Part shown: piece after piece, positions 9,021 through 17,266 of the stretch
Position numbering within the stretch: position 1 is the stretch's first letter
Layout of the letters: every line of letters begins with the position of its first letter
Assembly: GCA_964412105.1 (NCBI GenBank)
Contig: CAYPNM010000043.1
Coordinates: 1 to 24,704, forward strand
Direction of reading: 5' to 3'
Origin: JAKAGZ01 sp964412105
Lineage (GTDB): Bacteria > Bacteroidota > Ignavibacteria > Ignavibacteriales > Ignavibacteriaceae
DNA length: 24,704 nt
Notes under the pieces: model-generated
What the model was told of the DNA's origin: nothing
Seen by the model: the letters and a program-made list of their open reading frames with translations, nothing else
Databases searched by the model: none
Made by a program: the position numbers and the translations under genes

Positions 9021-12000
9021 TTATTTTAATAATATTAGTTTCTTTGTTGCAACGAAAGATCCGCTTTGAATTTGGTATATATATACTCCACTTGCATATC
9101 TGGAAGCATTCCAGGTTATATTATATGTGCCTGCTTCCTGCTCCTTATTAACAAGCGTAGCGATCAGCCTGCCAAGTATATCATACACCTGTAATTTTAC
9201 ATATCCGCTTTTCGGCAACTGATATTGTATAACAGTGCTTGGATTAAAAGGATTAGGATAATTCTGACTCAAACTATATTCTTTAGGTATATTTGGTCCG
9301 GATTGATCACCATTTAATTCCTTCTTTAAATTTGCTCCCATAATGTTCTCGGCAAATTTCCAGGCATTCGTTAAGTGATTAAAAGTATTTACATAGTTTT
9401 CCTTATCATATTCAAGAACTGCTTTCCCTATTTCTGTATTTACACTATTCATTAGTTGATCATAATTTGTAACCTGAATATTTGTCTGAGCATCATCTCT
9501 TGCAATGTTGTCTATAATATAGCATCCCTGATAAAGATAATCTATTGCCTGGCTTATATTATCACCATAGCTGGTATTTGAAATGTATGCATATATATCA
9601 TTAACCGCTGTGGTAATATTATCATAAAATGTCATTCCTTTTTTGGTATTCAAATGATTACCGTCATTAAGGAAATATTTAATAGAAGATTCTATTAGAT
9701 TTGCTGCACTGCCTATATTTTTTGAAGTATTTTTATCCAGGTTATAATTTGGATTATTCAAAATACTATTAAGTTCTGCCAGCGCATTTACAAAGTATGC
9801 TTCCGCATTATTTTCCTTTGGTTTAGGATATTTTGATATATAGAATGAAGCCTTCGTTGTAATAAAATACTGACTATTGTTCAAAGTATCCTGTGCGATA
9901 TTATCGGATGCAATTACATTTACGTTATAATTACCCAGTAGATTAGTTTTAAGTGATATAGTATATTGACCATTGCCAATCGGTGATAACTGCCCAAGAA
10001 CCACCTGACTGTCCGGTGAGATAACCTGAATCTTTACAACCGCAGTATCGACAGGTGTACCTTGAGTCAATACGTGCCCAGCTAATGAATCACTTTCGCC
10101 TCCTTTCAGTACAGTAGCGGTGAAATTAACAGTTACTGGAATGAGGGGATCTGTCTGCATATAATATCTTTGTTGATCTGTTTTGAATTTAAGGATTAGA
10201 TCAGAATTATTTGCCATATAAACCCTGAGGGCCTCGGTAGTGCTTGGCGCTTCATCTTCATGTATGGCATACTTCCATTGACCGATTCCCGGAGAATTAA
10301 TCCTGAACAATCTATAAGGATATCCGCCATTATTTGAGCTATAGCCATCAATATATTCAATGCCATACTTAGCATTAGTAGAACTGTTATAGTTGTTGGC
10401 ATCTATGGCTCCGGAAGGAATTGTTCCCGGTACAGTCACAGATATTCCTGGTGGCAATAGGATTAAAGAATATTCACTGCCTTTCCAGGAAATTCCCATA
10501 TCAAGAGTTCCACCCTGCCATGATTGGCCACCCTGCCACGATTGACCACCTTGCCATGATTGACCACCCTGCCATGATTGACCACCCTGCCACGACTGAC
10601 CACCCTGCCAGGTTACATCACCCTGCCAGGATAAGCCTCCAGGCCAGGTAAGTCCGTTTTGCCAGTTTTGACCATTTTGAAAAATATCGCTGCTGATTTC
10701 ACCGGACAGGTAAGATATTTGAAATCCCAAAAGTCTGAGCCAGATTACGTTTGTAACAGTCTGAATTTCACTAGAACTATCCACCTGGTAATACTCTCCG
10801 CCGGTTTCATTCGCCAGCCAGCTCATTAAGTCCTGGCCTTGCTGCACGCCATTAAATCCCATCGTGTAGATTTTTACACCTGAATTGAGCGACAGCTTTG
10901 TAATCGCTGAATCAGTTGGAACTTCTCCGGCGCTGAATAGCAAAATTATTTTATTAGGAGAACTATCAGAAGACAGCAGGCTTTCAGCAGCCTTTATGCG
11001 ATCAGCCAGATTACCTAATGTATCAGGCTGTAAGCTATTTAATTTGCTTTTTAGAGTAGTATTAAAGCTGGTATCAATTGGTTGTATATTTAAATTATCC
11101 GTTCCATTTACCCAACCTATTTTATCTCCCTTTCTTAAACTGGCAAGCAACTCCGAAGCGGAATTCTTTGAAGGAGCAAAACCATCAAGAACGTAAGGAG
11201 ATGTAAAATTAGTAGAGCCGTCAAATACCATGACAATATCATAATAAACTTTATTCAGATGGCTGTACATATAATTAACACCGCCAATATCATAATCCGT
11301 CACACTTGACTGATTTGTGTAATTTACTGGATGTACATCCCTCTTATAAGTCTCACCTACATCAATTCGCCCGTACATAGTGGCGCCTTGATTATTAGTT
11401 CCCATTGCCAGATTATAAAAAGGATCTCCCGGATTATAAAGATCAGCAAGTCCCGTAAAATGCCCTATTTCATGAGTTGCAGCATCCTGCACATCAAGAT
11501 CAGCCGTGTCCACCTGAGGATTTGTTGTCCAGTTAAAGTGGGTTCCTGTGGTGAGAGACATAGGCTTTCCGTTAAATGCAACATCAGCATCTATCAATTC
11601 ACCTGTTATCGCATTATATCTTATCCTTGTTACTGAAATCACATCGGAAGGAGCCCCCACAATACTTGCCCAGCTGCTGGAATCCGGGATCCAGATGACA
11701 TTGTTCACTCCGTCGGAATTTCCACCCCATTGCTCTGTATTGGTCGTTGGAATTATTTGTGTATAATCCAGAGGCTTTACCTTGCTCCACGTCTGGAATC
11801 CTTTAACAACTGCATCCTCATATCCTGGATGACTTATAATTGATTGTGCAATCTGATAATCAGCTTTGCCATCGTTCCAATGAAGAGGAATTCCTGATAA
11901 GGTTGTATTAACTTTATAGTGAGAACCTTCATCCGGTGACTCAGAAATTGAGTTTGAAAATTCAGAAGTACTCAGAGAATTACCGGACACATCCAATCTG

Positions 12001-14483
12001 GTTGCAGTGGCACTAACATATTCTCCGTTATGAACAACTACGTTTTTCATATTAGCAAAAAAACTGACCTCACCCGCAATATCGGCGGTTCCCTCAACCT
12101 CTCCAAGATAGCGTCTGCCCTCTCTGTTGCTACCATTTGAATTAGCAAAAAGCTGAATTTTATAATTTGAACCTACTATGCAATCATTAAGAATTCCTTC
12201 GATTGCAGTACCCCCTATTACAAAAGGATTAGTATTATCTTCCCAGGAATAAAGGGTTTTTAAAGTTGGGTATGACTGTGAATCATTTGCAGTAGCACCC
12301 AGTTGAATTCCATTGAAGGAATTATCATAAATAGAATTATATAAGATCGAATTGCCATTTCCTGTTTGTACAAATACTCCTACACCGGACCCGGATTTTC
12401 CATTGCTGAATACAGAATCGTACTCTACAATATTATTATTGCCATTAATGATCATACCAGTAGATGAATTACCTGAAATCACATTATGAGTAAGCGAATT
12501 GTTTGAGGCATTTAAAGATAATCCATATCCAAGGTTATCTGAGATTGTATTGTTACTTAGAGTTCCTGTAGTATTTGATAATGAAATTCCGCCTACTATA
12601 TTATTACTGATTGTATTATTTGTTAACTGGTTCAGCGATATAGAATCCAGGTACAAGCCTACACCTTTATTACCAGAGATGTAATTACCGGAGATATTAT
12701 TATTTGCTGAGCCGCTTGCTATAGTAATCCCGTTGCCTAAACCGCTCCCTGATATTCCATTATTCGTTACAGTATCAGAACTGATTGTATTATAACTACC
12801 ATTTAAATAAATACCGTCACTGGAATTTCCATTAATATTATTCCCGGAAAGAATATCATTAGATGAATTCAGTAAGACACCGAATCCCGAATTTCCTGTT
12901 ATTGTATTACTGATAAGAGTATCCTTGCTGCTGGATATTGAAACACCGCCGGAAGCATTTGACCCAATTGTATTGTTTTTAATTTGATTACCAGAATTTC
13001 CTATCAGGGCAATACCGTACCCATTGTTAGAAGTTATGGTATTTCCTGCAATAATTCCCGTGCTGCTGGAAATTGACAGGCCGTTTGTATTATTAGAACT
13101 AATGGTATTATTTGAAATTGAATTTCCATTAGAACCTGTTATTCTGATTCCACTACCTCTATTGCTGGTAATATTATTAATGTTCAGAAAATTATTCGCA
13201 GCGCCCGTAAGTATAGACACTCCGTCCGCAAATGAATTTGATATTGTGTTTTTACTAATATTATTCCCGGAGGAAGAAATTGAAATTCCTGTAATAATAT
13301 TTCCAAAAATATTATTGCCGCCAATTGTATTAATTACTAATCCTAATCCTGTATTATTATTAATTGATAGCCCTGTAACTGAACTTGCTCCTGAGGATAA
13401 TGTAAGGTTAGCATAAGAGCCATTAATTTGAACAAGCGGCGAACCGGCATATCCGCTCTGCGAAGTTGCATCCAGATATACGGGCTGAGTTACTGCGGGC
13501 AATGGTGATAATGGTTGTATAACAGGAGGAGCTCCCTGGATATAGAAAAATACAATTTGTTGACCGGCACCGGCATTTGATGCCTGTAATGCTGATCTTA
13601 AAGTAACCTGACCGTTAGTAGATACTGCCGAACCGGTTGAAGAAGCCGGATCATCCAGCGGCGAAGTAACCACAATAAATGGTATATTCTTGGTGGGAAC
13701 AATCTGGGTAATATTGCTTGCGAATAGGTGATTTTTATAGCCTGATAAATCCAGAAGAACATTTCCGGTACTTAATGTATTTATTTGCGTAAATGACCAT
13801 TCTCCTGTAAGATACTGCAAAATTGAGGTTGGGATATTTTCAGCTGGATTTCCATTGCCTCCGGAACCGTTAATATTATTATCTCCCAGTGCAATATTAA
13901 AGATTCTGATTTCATCAATAAGTCCCTTAAAAGCACCTGAATTCGATTTACCTATAAACAACCCTGTAGTTCCAATTGTTGAACTATAGCCCGGAGTCAT
14001 ACTAAAAGATGCGCTTGATGATAAAGATCCACCAACATATATCTTTAGCGTATTGCCGTCGTATAATCCTGTCAGCGCTACCCATTGAAATGCGGGAAGT
14101 TTAGTAATAGTACTTACGGTCGCAGTATTATTGTTTCCCACAGAAAAATAGCCAATATTATCTTTTATGTATAATGAAAATGTTTTACCACCATTTACGG
14201 TTCGATATATGATCGGGACTTCTGTATTTGGCGGCGTATCCCCGATAAGATAAACCCACGCCTGAATTGTAATCTGATTATTAGCTGCAGAGCTGTTAAA
14301 GAACTGAAATCCGATTTGTTTTGCATCGGCGTTAGCCGGCTGCCCGTCGTAAACATAAAGTTCACTTGAGGTACCGTTAAAAAGAAAAGAATTATTATTG
14401 TTCTGAGCAATTATATATTTGCTCGAAACAATAAAAACGAAAATTAGTGCCCCATAAAAATATTTTAATATAACTTCTTTCAT
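9021..14483 (-). CDS. Giant type IX-secreted protein: LamG, beta-helix, metzincin protease, vWA, Trp-hexad repeats
   Basis: This 1820-residue modular secreted protein has a signal peptide at about residues 1-27. A LamG/concanavalin-like domain follows (about 30-215, with GLIDEIRIFN). A short CSLREA-like stretch (TLRSALQASNAGAG) leads into a long parallel beta-helix (about 340-770) of Asn/Ser/Ile-rich coils such as NTISSN and ISGN. The protease region has the zinc motif HEIGHFTGLAD at 1004-1014, the HExxHxxGxxD form of metzincins. A von Willebrand A-like domain begins near Asp1088 (VFDGSTN, a degenerate DxSxS site). Nine Trp-led hexads span 1274-1327. Ig-like and helical segments follow, and then a type IX sorting domain (about 1733-1820, YSLSQNYPNPFNPS to KKLILLK). 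The likely role is an adhesive surface or released protease; the substrate is unknown. AAAGGG lies a few bases before the ATG. The gene is in line behind 14543-15043 with a 59-base gap. Confidence 0.9.
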   Translation of the reverse strand: MKEVILKYFYGALIFVFIVSSKYIIAQNNNNSFLFNGTSSELYVYDGQPANADAKQIGFQFFNSSAANNQITIQAWVYLIGDTPPNTEVPIIYRTVNGGKTFSLYIKDNIGYFSVGNNNTATVSTITKLPAFQWVALTGLYDGNTLKIYVGGSLSSSASFSMTPGYSSTIGTTGLFIGKSNSGAFKGLIDEIRIFNIALGDNNINGSGGNGNPAENIPTSILQYLTGEWSFTQINTLSTGNVLLDLSGYKNHLFASNITQIVPTKNIPFIVVTSPLDDPASSTGSAVSTNGQVTLRSALQASNAGAGQQIVFFYIQGAPPVIQPLSPLPAVTQPVYLDATSQSGYAGSPLVQINGSYANLTLSSGASSVTGLSINNNTGLGLVINTIGGNNIFGNIITGISISSSGNNISKNTISNSFADGVSILTGAANNFLNINNITSNRGSGIRITGSNGNSISNNTISSNNTNGLSISSSTGIIAGNTITSNNGYGIALIGNSGNQIKNNTIGSNASGGVSISSSKDTLISNTITGNSGFGVLLNSSNDILSGNNINGNSSDGIYLNGSYNTISSDTVTNNGISGSGLGNGITIASGSANNNISGNYISGNKGVGLYLDSISLNQLTNNTISNNIVGGISLSNTTGTLSNNTISDNLGYGLSLNASNNSLTHNVISGNSSTGMIINGNNNIVEYDSVFSNGKSGSGVGVFVQTGNGNSILYNSIYDNSFNGIQLGATANDSQSYPTLKTLYSWEDNTNPFVIGGTAIEGILNDCIVGSNYKIQLFANSNGSNREGRRYLGEVEGTADIAGEVSFFANMKNVVVHNGEYVSATATRLDVSGNSLSTSEFSNSISESPDEGSHYKVNTTLSGIPLHWNDGKADYQIAQSIISHPGYEDAVVKGFQTWSKVKPLDYTQIIPTTNTEQWGGNSDGVNNVIWIPDSSSWASIVGAPSDVISVTRIRYNAITGELIDADVAFNGKPMSLTTGTHFNWTTNPQVDTADLDVQDAATHEIGHFTGLADLYNPGDPFYNLAMGTNNQGATMYGRIDVGETYKRDVHPVNYTNQSSVTDYDIGGVNYMYSHLNKVYYDIVMVFDGSTNFTSPYVLDGFAPSKNSASELLASLRKGDKIGWVNGTDNLNIQPIDTSFNTTLKSKLNSLQPDTLGNLADRIKAAESLLSSDSSPNKIILLFSAGEVPTDSAITKLSLNSGVKIYTMGFNGVQQGQDLMSWLANETGGEYYQVDSSSEIQTVTNVIWLRLLGFQISYLSGEISSDIFQNGQNWQNGLTWPGGLSWQGDVTWQGGQSWQGGQSWQGGQSWQGGQSWQGGQSWQGGTLDMGISWKGSEYSLILLPPGISVTVPGTIPSGAIDANNYNSSTNAKYGIEYIDGYSSNNGGYPYRLFRINSPGIGQWKYAIHEDEAPSTTEALRVYMANNSDLILKFKTDQQRYYMQTDPLIPVTVNFTATVLKGGESDSLAGHVLTQGTPVDTAVVKIQVISPDSQVVLGQLSPIGNGQYTISLKTNLLGNYNVNVIASDNIAQDTLNNSQYFITTKASFYISKYPKPKENNAEAYFVNALAELNSILNNPNYNLDKNTSKNIGSAANLIESSIKYFLNDGNHLNTKKGMTFYDNITTAVNDIYAYISNTSYGDNISQAIDYLYQGCYIIDNIARDDAQTNIQVTNYDQLMNSVNTEIGKAVLEYDKENYVNTFNHLTNAWKFAENIMGANLKKELNGDQSGPNIPKEYSLSQNYPNPFNPSTVIQYQLPKSGYVKLQVYDILGRLIATLVNKEQEAGTYNITWNASRYASGVYIYQIQSGSFVATKKLILLK
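10503..10664 (-). repeat. Nine tandem 18-bp units encoding Trp-led hexapeptides
   Basis: Tryptophan codons occur every 18 bases on the minus strand, the first at 10662-10664 and the last at 10518-10520. The encoded units are WQNGLT, WPGGLS, WQGDVT, five copies of WQGGQS, and WQGGTL. The five central units differ at only a few DNA positions (for example CCATGATTGA against CCACGATTGA), so they expanded recently. The degenerate units lie mainly on the N-terminal side. Confidence 0.95.
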
Positions 14484-14542
14484 ATTGCCCTTTTTATAAA
14501 ATCTAATGATTAAAGTAAGTCATTTAATAGCACTAGCTTTGT

Positions 14543-15043
14543 TTATTTTTTGTTTTGCAGGATACTCTCAATTTGCGATTTTATATAATCTATTCGCACA
14601 TTGGATGAAGTAACCTTCTGGCCGGTCTTTGCATCTTTAATGATCTTAATTTTACCATTTTCACCATCGAATACATCGTAACTGTTACTCCTTTTATCTT
14701 TCTTAAGAAAGACTAATACATCTTCGTCATTTGAAAACTTTGGCATATGCGTATATAGCTCCCCAATGCCTCCGACTTCACCACCCGGATAAGTTACGAC
14801 AACAGTGTTTGAGTGATTATTTCCTTTAATATATTGATCAACCTGGACTGTCGCTTCAGTGTAAATTCTTGTTTTATTCGTATTCCAGCTGGATTTTTGT
14901 TTAGCGACCTTTCCGGTAATAATAATATCAGAACCGGTAGTAAGTTGCTTTAGTTTTGCATTCATTTGTTGTGGAAATGAAACTGTAAAAACGCCACTAA
15001 TAATCAGCGCAATGAAATATAGAAATGGAGATTTTATTGACAT
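14543..15043 (-). CDS. Small exported protein paired with the secreted protease
   Basis: The 166-residue product begins with a signal peptide (MSIKSPFLYFIALIISGVFTVSFPQ) and continues as a single domain. Its landmarks are SDIIITGKV, STRUCTURE-like strands around TRIYTEATVQVDQYIKG, TYPGGEVGGIGELYTHMP and VLVFLKK. The alternating hydrophobic pattern suggests a beta-rich, OB-like fold. I recall similar domains beside matrixin-like proteases in related bacteria, but cannot name the family. The start at 15043 is preferred to the in-frame GTG at 15052 because GAGGG lies 8 bases before the ATG and would overlap the GTG. It precedes the protease gene by 59 bases in the same direction. It may be a partner, chaperone or inhibitor, which is inference from position only. 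Confidence 0.8.
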   Translation of the reverse strand: MSIKSPFLYFIALIISGVFTVSFPQQMNAKLKQLTTGSDIIITGKVAKQKSSWNTNKTRIYTEATVQVDQYIKGNNHSNTVVVTYPGGEVGGIGELYTHMPKFSNDEDVLVFLKKDKRSNSYDVFDGENGKIKIIKDAKTGQKVTSSNVRIDYIKSQIESILQNKK

Positions 15044-15461
15044 GACAGGCACCCTCTTTCTAATAATTAATAAATATCGTCCCTGATGTTGTTTTACAAC
15101 ATCAAATTCAATAAAAATACCTTTAGGGAACTCCCTCTTAAAGTACCAGTATTTTATTTTATAATAAATTTAGGGACAGTTAACACACAATTGAAAATAG
15201 TTTCTTAGGCTCATTATATATAGCAAAAAACAAATAATGTTCCAAACAAATTTGTATTAACGGATTAATAAATTTTAGTAAATGCGTCATATTATCTGTG
15301 CATAAAAAATAATATTCTCTTGTTTGAGAAATACATACACAAGCAAGGCTAGGTAGTTTACTCAATATAACTACAAATCAACAGCAAAAAAGTTGGTCAT
15401 AAGGACACCCTGCAGAGAGGAGGGAGCTTATTTTTTGCAATTCTTTTTAAACCTTAAGGTT

Positions 15462-15489
15462 ATCCGGCCTTCTCCGCCGTTGGCCGGAT
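15462..15489. repeat. GC-rich hairpin
   Basis: ATCCGGCC (15462-15469) pairs perfectly with GGCCGGAT (15482-15489) across a 12-base loop, standing out in AT-rich surroundings. No U-run follows, so it is not an ordinary terminator. Confidence 0.6.
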
Positions 15490-15650
15490 TGCTTGCCCCG
15501 CTAAATTCCTAATTAGCAAAAGAAGAGGGCTAACGAAGCCATAGCTGAAAAAATAGCTGCTTATCTTACTTAAGTATATTAATAAAGATTAAATTTACTG
15601 TTGCTTCGATACTATTTTGTTTGAGCACCTTATTCATCAGAAACAAATCT

Positions 15651-15720
15651 CGGTGGCTGAGTGATCCTGCTTTTGCAGGATTGTACCTGTCCTGATTTTA
15701 GCCGGGATCGTAGCCACTGC
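15651..15720 (+). repeat. Palindromic dispersed element, copy 2 (three-way junction)
   Basis: The outer stem pairs GTGGCT (15653-15658) with AGCCAC (15712-15717). Inside are hairpin 1, ATCCTGC/GCAGGAT (15664-15681), and hairpin 2, 15690-15707. Hairpin 2 is a diverged form of the perfect hairpin in copy 4; most of its C-to-T changes leave G-T wobble pairs. It shares the linker GTACCTGTCC and the 3' GGGATCG with copy 4, and TGAGTGATCCTG with copy 5. Confidence 0.7.
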
Positions 15721-15790
15721 CGCCTGGTTGTTTTTATATTATCGAATAAAACATCGTGAACGTGTTGAAGCTACCCAGCAAAAGTTCTAA
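15665..15790 (+). pseudogene. Possible 3' remnant of a small membrane protein gene
   Basis: A plus-strand frame without a start codon reads ...ILAGIVATAAWLFLYY, then RIKHRERVEATQQKF, then TAA at 15788-15790. A hydrophobic helix followed by a basic, helical cytoplasmic tail looks like a genuine protein end. Its 5' half, however, is exactly palindromic element copy 2, and a TGA at 15662-15664 closes the frame upstream. Either the element replaced the start of a gene, or the frame is a coincidence of a hydrophobic translation. I lean weakly to the first. Confidence 0.3.
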
Positions 15791-15965
15791 TATATCCGTT
15801 GATCTCTGCCATTGTTTAAATGGCTGCCGGGATAATTATCATAATTTGGCAAGGTAACAACCCGCTTTTCGCCCTGATTAGTTGGCTTTTTAATTATTGA
15901 CAATGATTTCTATTATTCTTAATTATGAGGTGCTCAATAATCAACCGTCGTGAGGATGTAGCTGG

Positions 15966-15996
15966 GCCCACATTTAGCCGAATGTGGGCTTTTTTA
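15966..15996 (+). terminator. Strong plus-strand terminator without an obvious gene
   Basis: GCCCACATT (15966-15974) pairs perfectly with AATGTGGGC (15981-15989) over a 6-base loop and is followed by six T's. It ends a plus-strand transcript, but no intact plus-strand gene precedes it. The candidates are the remnant ending at 15790 or a small RNA in the preceding 170 bases. Confidence 0.75.
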
Positions 15997-16054
15997 TTTG
16001 ATAGACTTAAAATCATTTCTTAAATTGATTATAATCTCAAAAGTTAGGCCAAAA

Positions 16055-16300
16055 ATGAATTTACTTCTAAAAATCCTTTTTGCTTTAATTGATTTAATTT
16101 GTTTTGCTGGGGGATCAATCCTGTTTGTATATTCATTAATCCAGCTTTACTCTTTTCGAGCCCTGTTTAGCGAGGATGAAGTATATTATGGTTATAATTC
16201 GGATAGTTCAGAATATATAGCAGTTGGGATAGGATTAATGGTGCTGGGTATAGTAATCAGATCGTGGAGAAAAGATTATAAATCCATTAAAACCAAATAG
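16055..16300 (+). CDS. Small membrane protein of unknown function
   Basis: The 81-residue product has two membrane helices, at about residues 5-32 (LKILFALIDLICFAGG...) and 55-70 (YIAVGIGLMVLGIVI). They are joined by an acidic, Tyr-rich loop (SEDEVYYGYNSDSSEY) and followed by a basic tail (RSWRKDYKSIKTK). That places both ends in the cytoplasm if the positive-inside rule holds. I chose the ATG at 16055; the frame can extend upstream to a TTG at 15998, but that lies just beyond the terminator T-run and would add an unlikely leader. It lies convergent with the GIY-YIG-like gene, with only a few bases between their stops. No family is recognised. Confidence 0.6.
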   Translation: MNLLLKILFALIDLICFAGGSILFVYSLIQLYSFRALFSEDEVYYGYNSDSSEYIAVGIGLMVLGIVIRSWRKDYKSIKTK

Positions 16301-16306
16301 ATCATA

Positions 16307-16603
16307 TTATTCCTTTGTAGTATCTGATATTCTATACGCATATATGTAAGTTGCACTTGAATTGTCACTTGCGATATCCCCTTGTGCTCCGAATTTATCA
16401 ATCAAATATTTTTCAATAGTACGGGCATTTTTTTCTGATCCGGTATTCTCATATTTCCAGGCATCATTCTTTCTATTGACCATATGATCATTAAATAATC
16501 TTTTTTCGGGATCGGCGGTAATCCCAATATACCATTGATAGTAAGTCCCTCCATAATCGTGAATAAATTTAACAAAAGCATCAATAATATTTTGAGTAAA
16601 CAT
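16307..16603 (-). CDS. GIY-YIG-like domain protein
   Basis: The 98-residue product is a single compact domain. YYQWYIGITADPEKRLFNDH (residues 21-40) corresponds to the first strands and helix of the GIY-YIG fold, with WYIGI in place of the second half-motif and Arg35 at the usual catalytic arginine position. Glu64 in RTIEKYL is a candidate for the metal-binding glutamate. The true GIY tripeptide is replaced by YYQ, so whether it cuts DNA is uncertain. I recall short conserved hypothetical proteins of this type (YYQWYIGI, then DxWxY, then YVYAY) that are not characterised. No partner methylase or specificity gene is adjacent. Confidence 0.65.
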   Translation of the reverse strand: MFTQNIIDAFVKFIHDYGGTYYQWYIGITADPEKRLFNDHMVNRKNDAWKYENTGSEKNARTIEKYLIDKFGAQGDIASDNSSATYIYAYRISDTTKE

Positions 16604-16656
16604 ACTCTCTCCCTTAATTGATGATATTAATGAATGCCTCTAAAATTTACTAAACC

Positions 16657-16742
16657 TGTCACAAATTTACTAACATTAATTTTAAGTTAATTTATGGATT
16701 GTGACACGATATTAAGGATGGTCTTTTAAATTAATATCCTTA
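16657..16742. promoter_or_regulatory. Two inverted repeats upstream of the GIY-YIG-like gene
   Basis: TGTCACAA (16657-16664) and TTGTGACA (16699-16706) form an 8-bp inverted repeat. It is followed by TAAGGAT (16713-16719) with ATCCTTA (16736-16742). AAATTTACTA also occurs twice as a direct repeat just before and between. The block lies 50-140 bases upstream of the minus-strand start at 16603, so operator sites are plausible but unproven. Confidence 0.35.
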
Positions 16743-16882
16743 GAGGTTGTTGAGAGAACCGGAGAAAAGACCTTCAAAATGGTAGGTGTGTTGTGGAGTA
16801 GAAGAAACAGGGGATAGTATAATAAAATACAGTGGGATGTGACTTGAATATTAGGACAGCCAGCAGAGATTTAATAATATGT

Positions 16883-17266
16883 TTAACGGGGTGATTTTAG
16901 CACTAACTCTATTAACTTTAGAAGCTCAGGGAAATTAATTGGTTTGGCAATATGATGTGTAAATCCAACTGATAAAAATAATTCCTTATCACCGGGCAAA
17001 TCAAGACCAGTCACTGCAAAATAAGGTTTATTATTATTGTTTTTAAGTTCGCGTATTTTCTTTGCTGTTTGTATCCCATTCATATCTCCAGGAAGCACAA
17101 TATCAATTAAAAAAGCATCGTAATTATTTTCTGAACATTTTTTTATGGCTTCAGTACCTTCTTGGACATAATCAACATTATAGGTGTCTTCTAAATGCTT
17201 CAGGATTAAAGGTATCAATTTAAGATCATCTTCAACCAGAAGCAGTTTGGGCTTGATACGGCTCAT
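16883..17266 (-). CDS. Stand-alone receiver-domain response regulator (second paralogue)
   Basis: This 127-residue single receiver domain is a paralogue of the protein at 2312-2722. The acidic residues are Asp13/Asp14 in LLLVEDD, the phosphoacceptor is Asp55 in FLIDIVLPG, with Thr86 in FAVTG and Lys108 in HIAKPINF. The switch aromatic is His105, where the paralogue has Tyr112. There is no output domain. It lies alone in the gene-poor stretch, with no kinase nearby. It probably works by binding a partner or as a phosphate sink or relay. Confidence 0.9.
   Translation of the reverse strand: MSRIKPKLLLVEDDLKLIPLILKHLEDTYNVDYVQEGTEAIKKCSENNYDAFLIDIVLPGDMNGIQTAKKIRELKNNNNKPYFAVTGLDLPGDKELFLSVGFTHHIAKPINFPELLKLIELVLKSPR

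Larger units (their letters stand above)
15044..16054. other. Gene-poor intergenic kilobase with hairpins and a gene remnant
   Basis: No convincing intact gene lies here. The contents are a 7-bp hairpin GATGTTG/CAACATC (15085-15103) just upstream of the exported-protein gene, a GC-rich hairpin ATCCGGCC/GGCCGGAT (15462-15489), palindromic element copy 2 (15651-15720), a membrane-protein-like remnant (15665-15790), a hairpin GCCATT/AATGGC near 15808-15824, and a terminator at 15966-15996. A 61-codon minus-strand frame at 15180-15365 has odd composition and no ribosome site, and I do not call it. Confidence 0.6.

Noticed and set aside
10421..10651. Plus-strand frame with a His-Pro-Ala-Met-Ile-Asp repeat
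   Set aside because: It is the antisense reading of the Trp-hexad array; the repeat period is explained by the coding strand.
10503..10664. Tandem repeats considered as a CRISPR array
   Set aside because: The units are contiguous 18-mers without spacers and lie in frame inside a protein.
13024..13416. 130-codon plus-strand frame of Leu, Ile, Val and Pro
   Set aside because: It is antisense to the beta-helix part of the secreted protein; its hydrophobic composition is what the reverse complement of Asn/Ser/Ile-rich codons gives.
15180..15365. 61-codon minus-strand frame
   Set aside because: Scattered Cys, no ribosome site, no recognisable domain and AT-rich intergenic context; likely chance.
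15924..16022. 33-residue plus-strand frame starting MRCSIINRR
   Set aside because: It runs straight through the strong terminator hairpin and T-run, so it is very unlikely to be translated.
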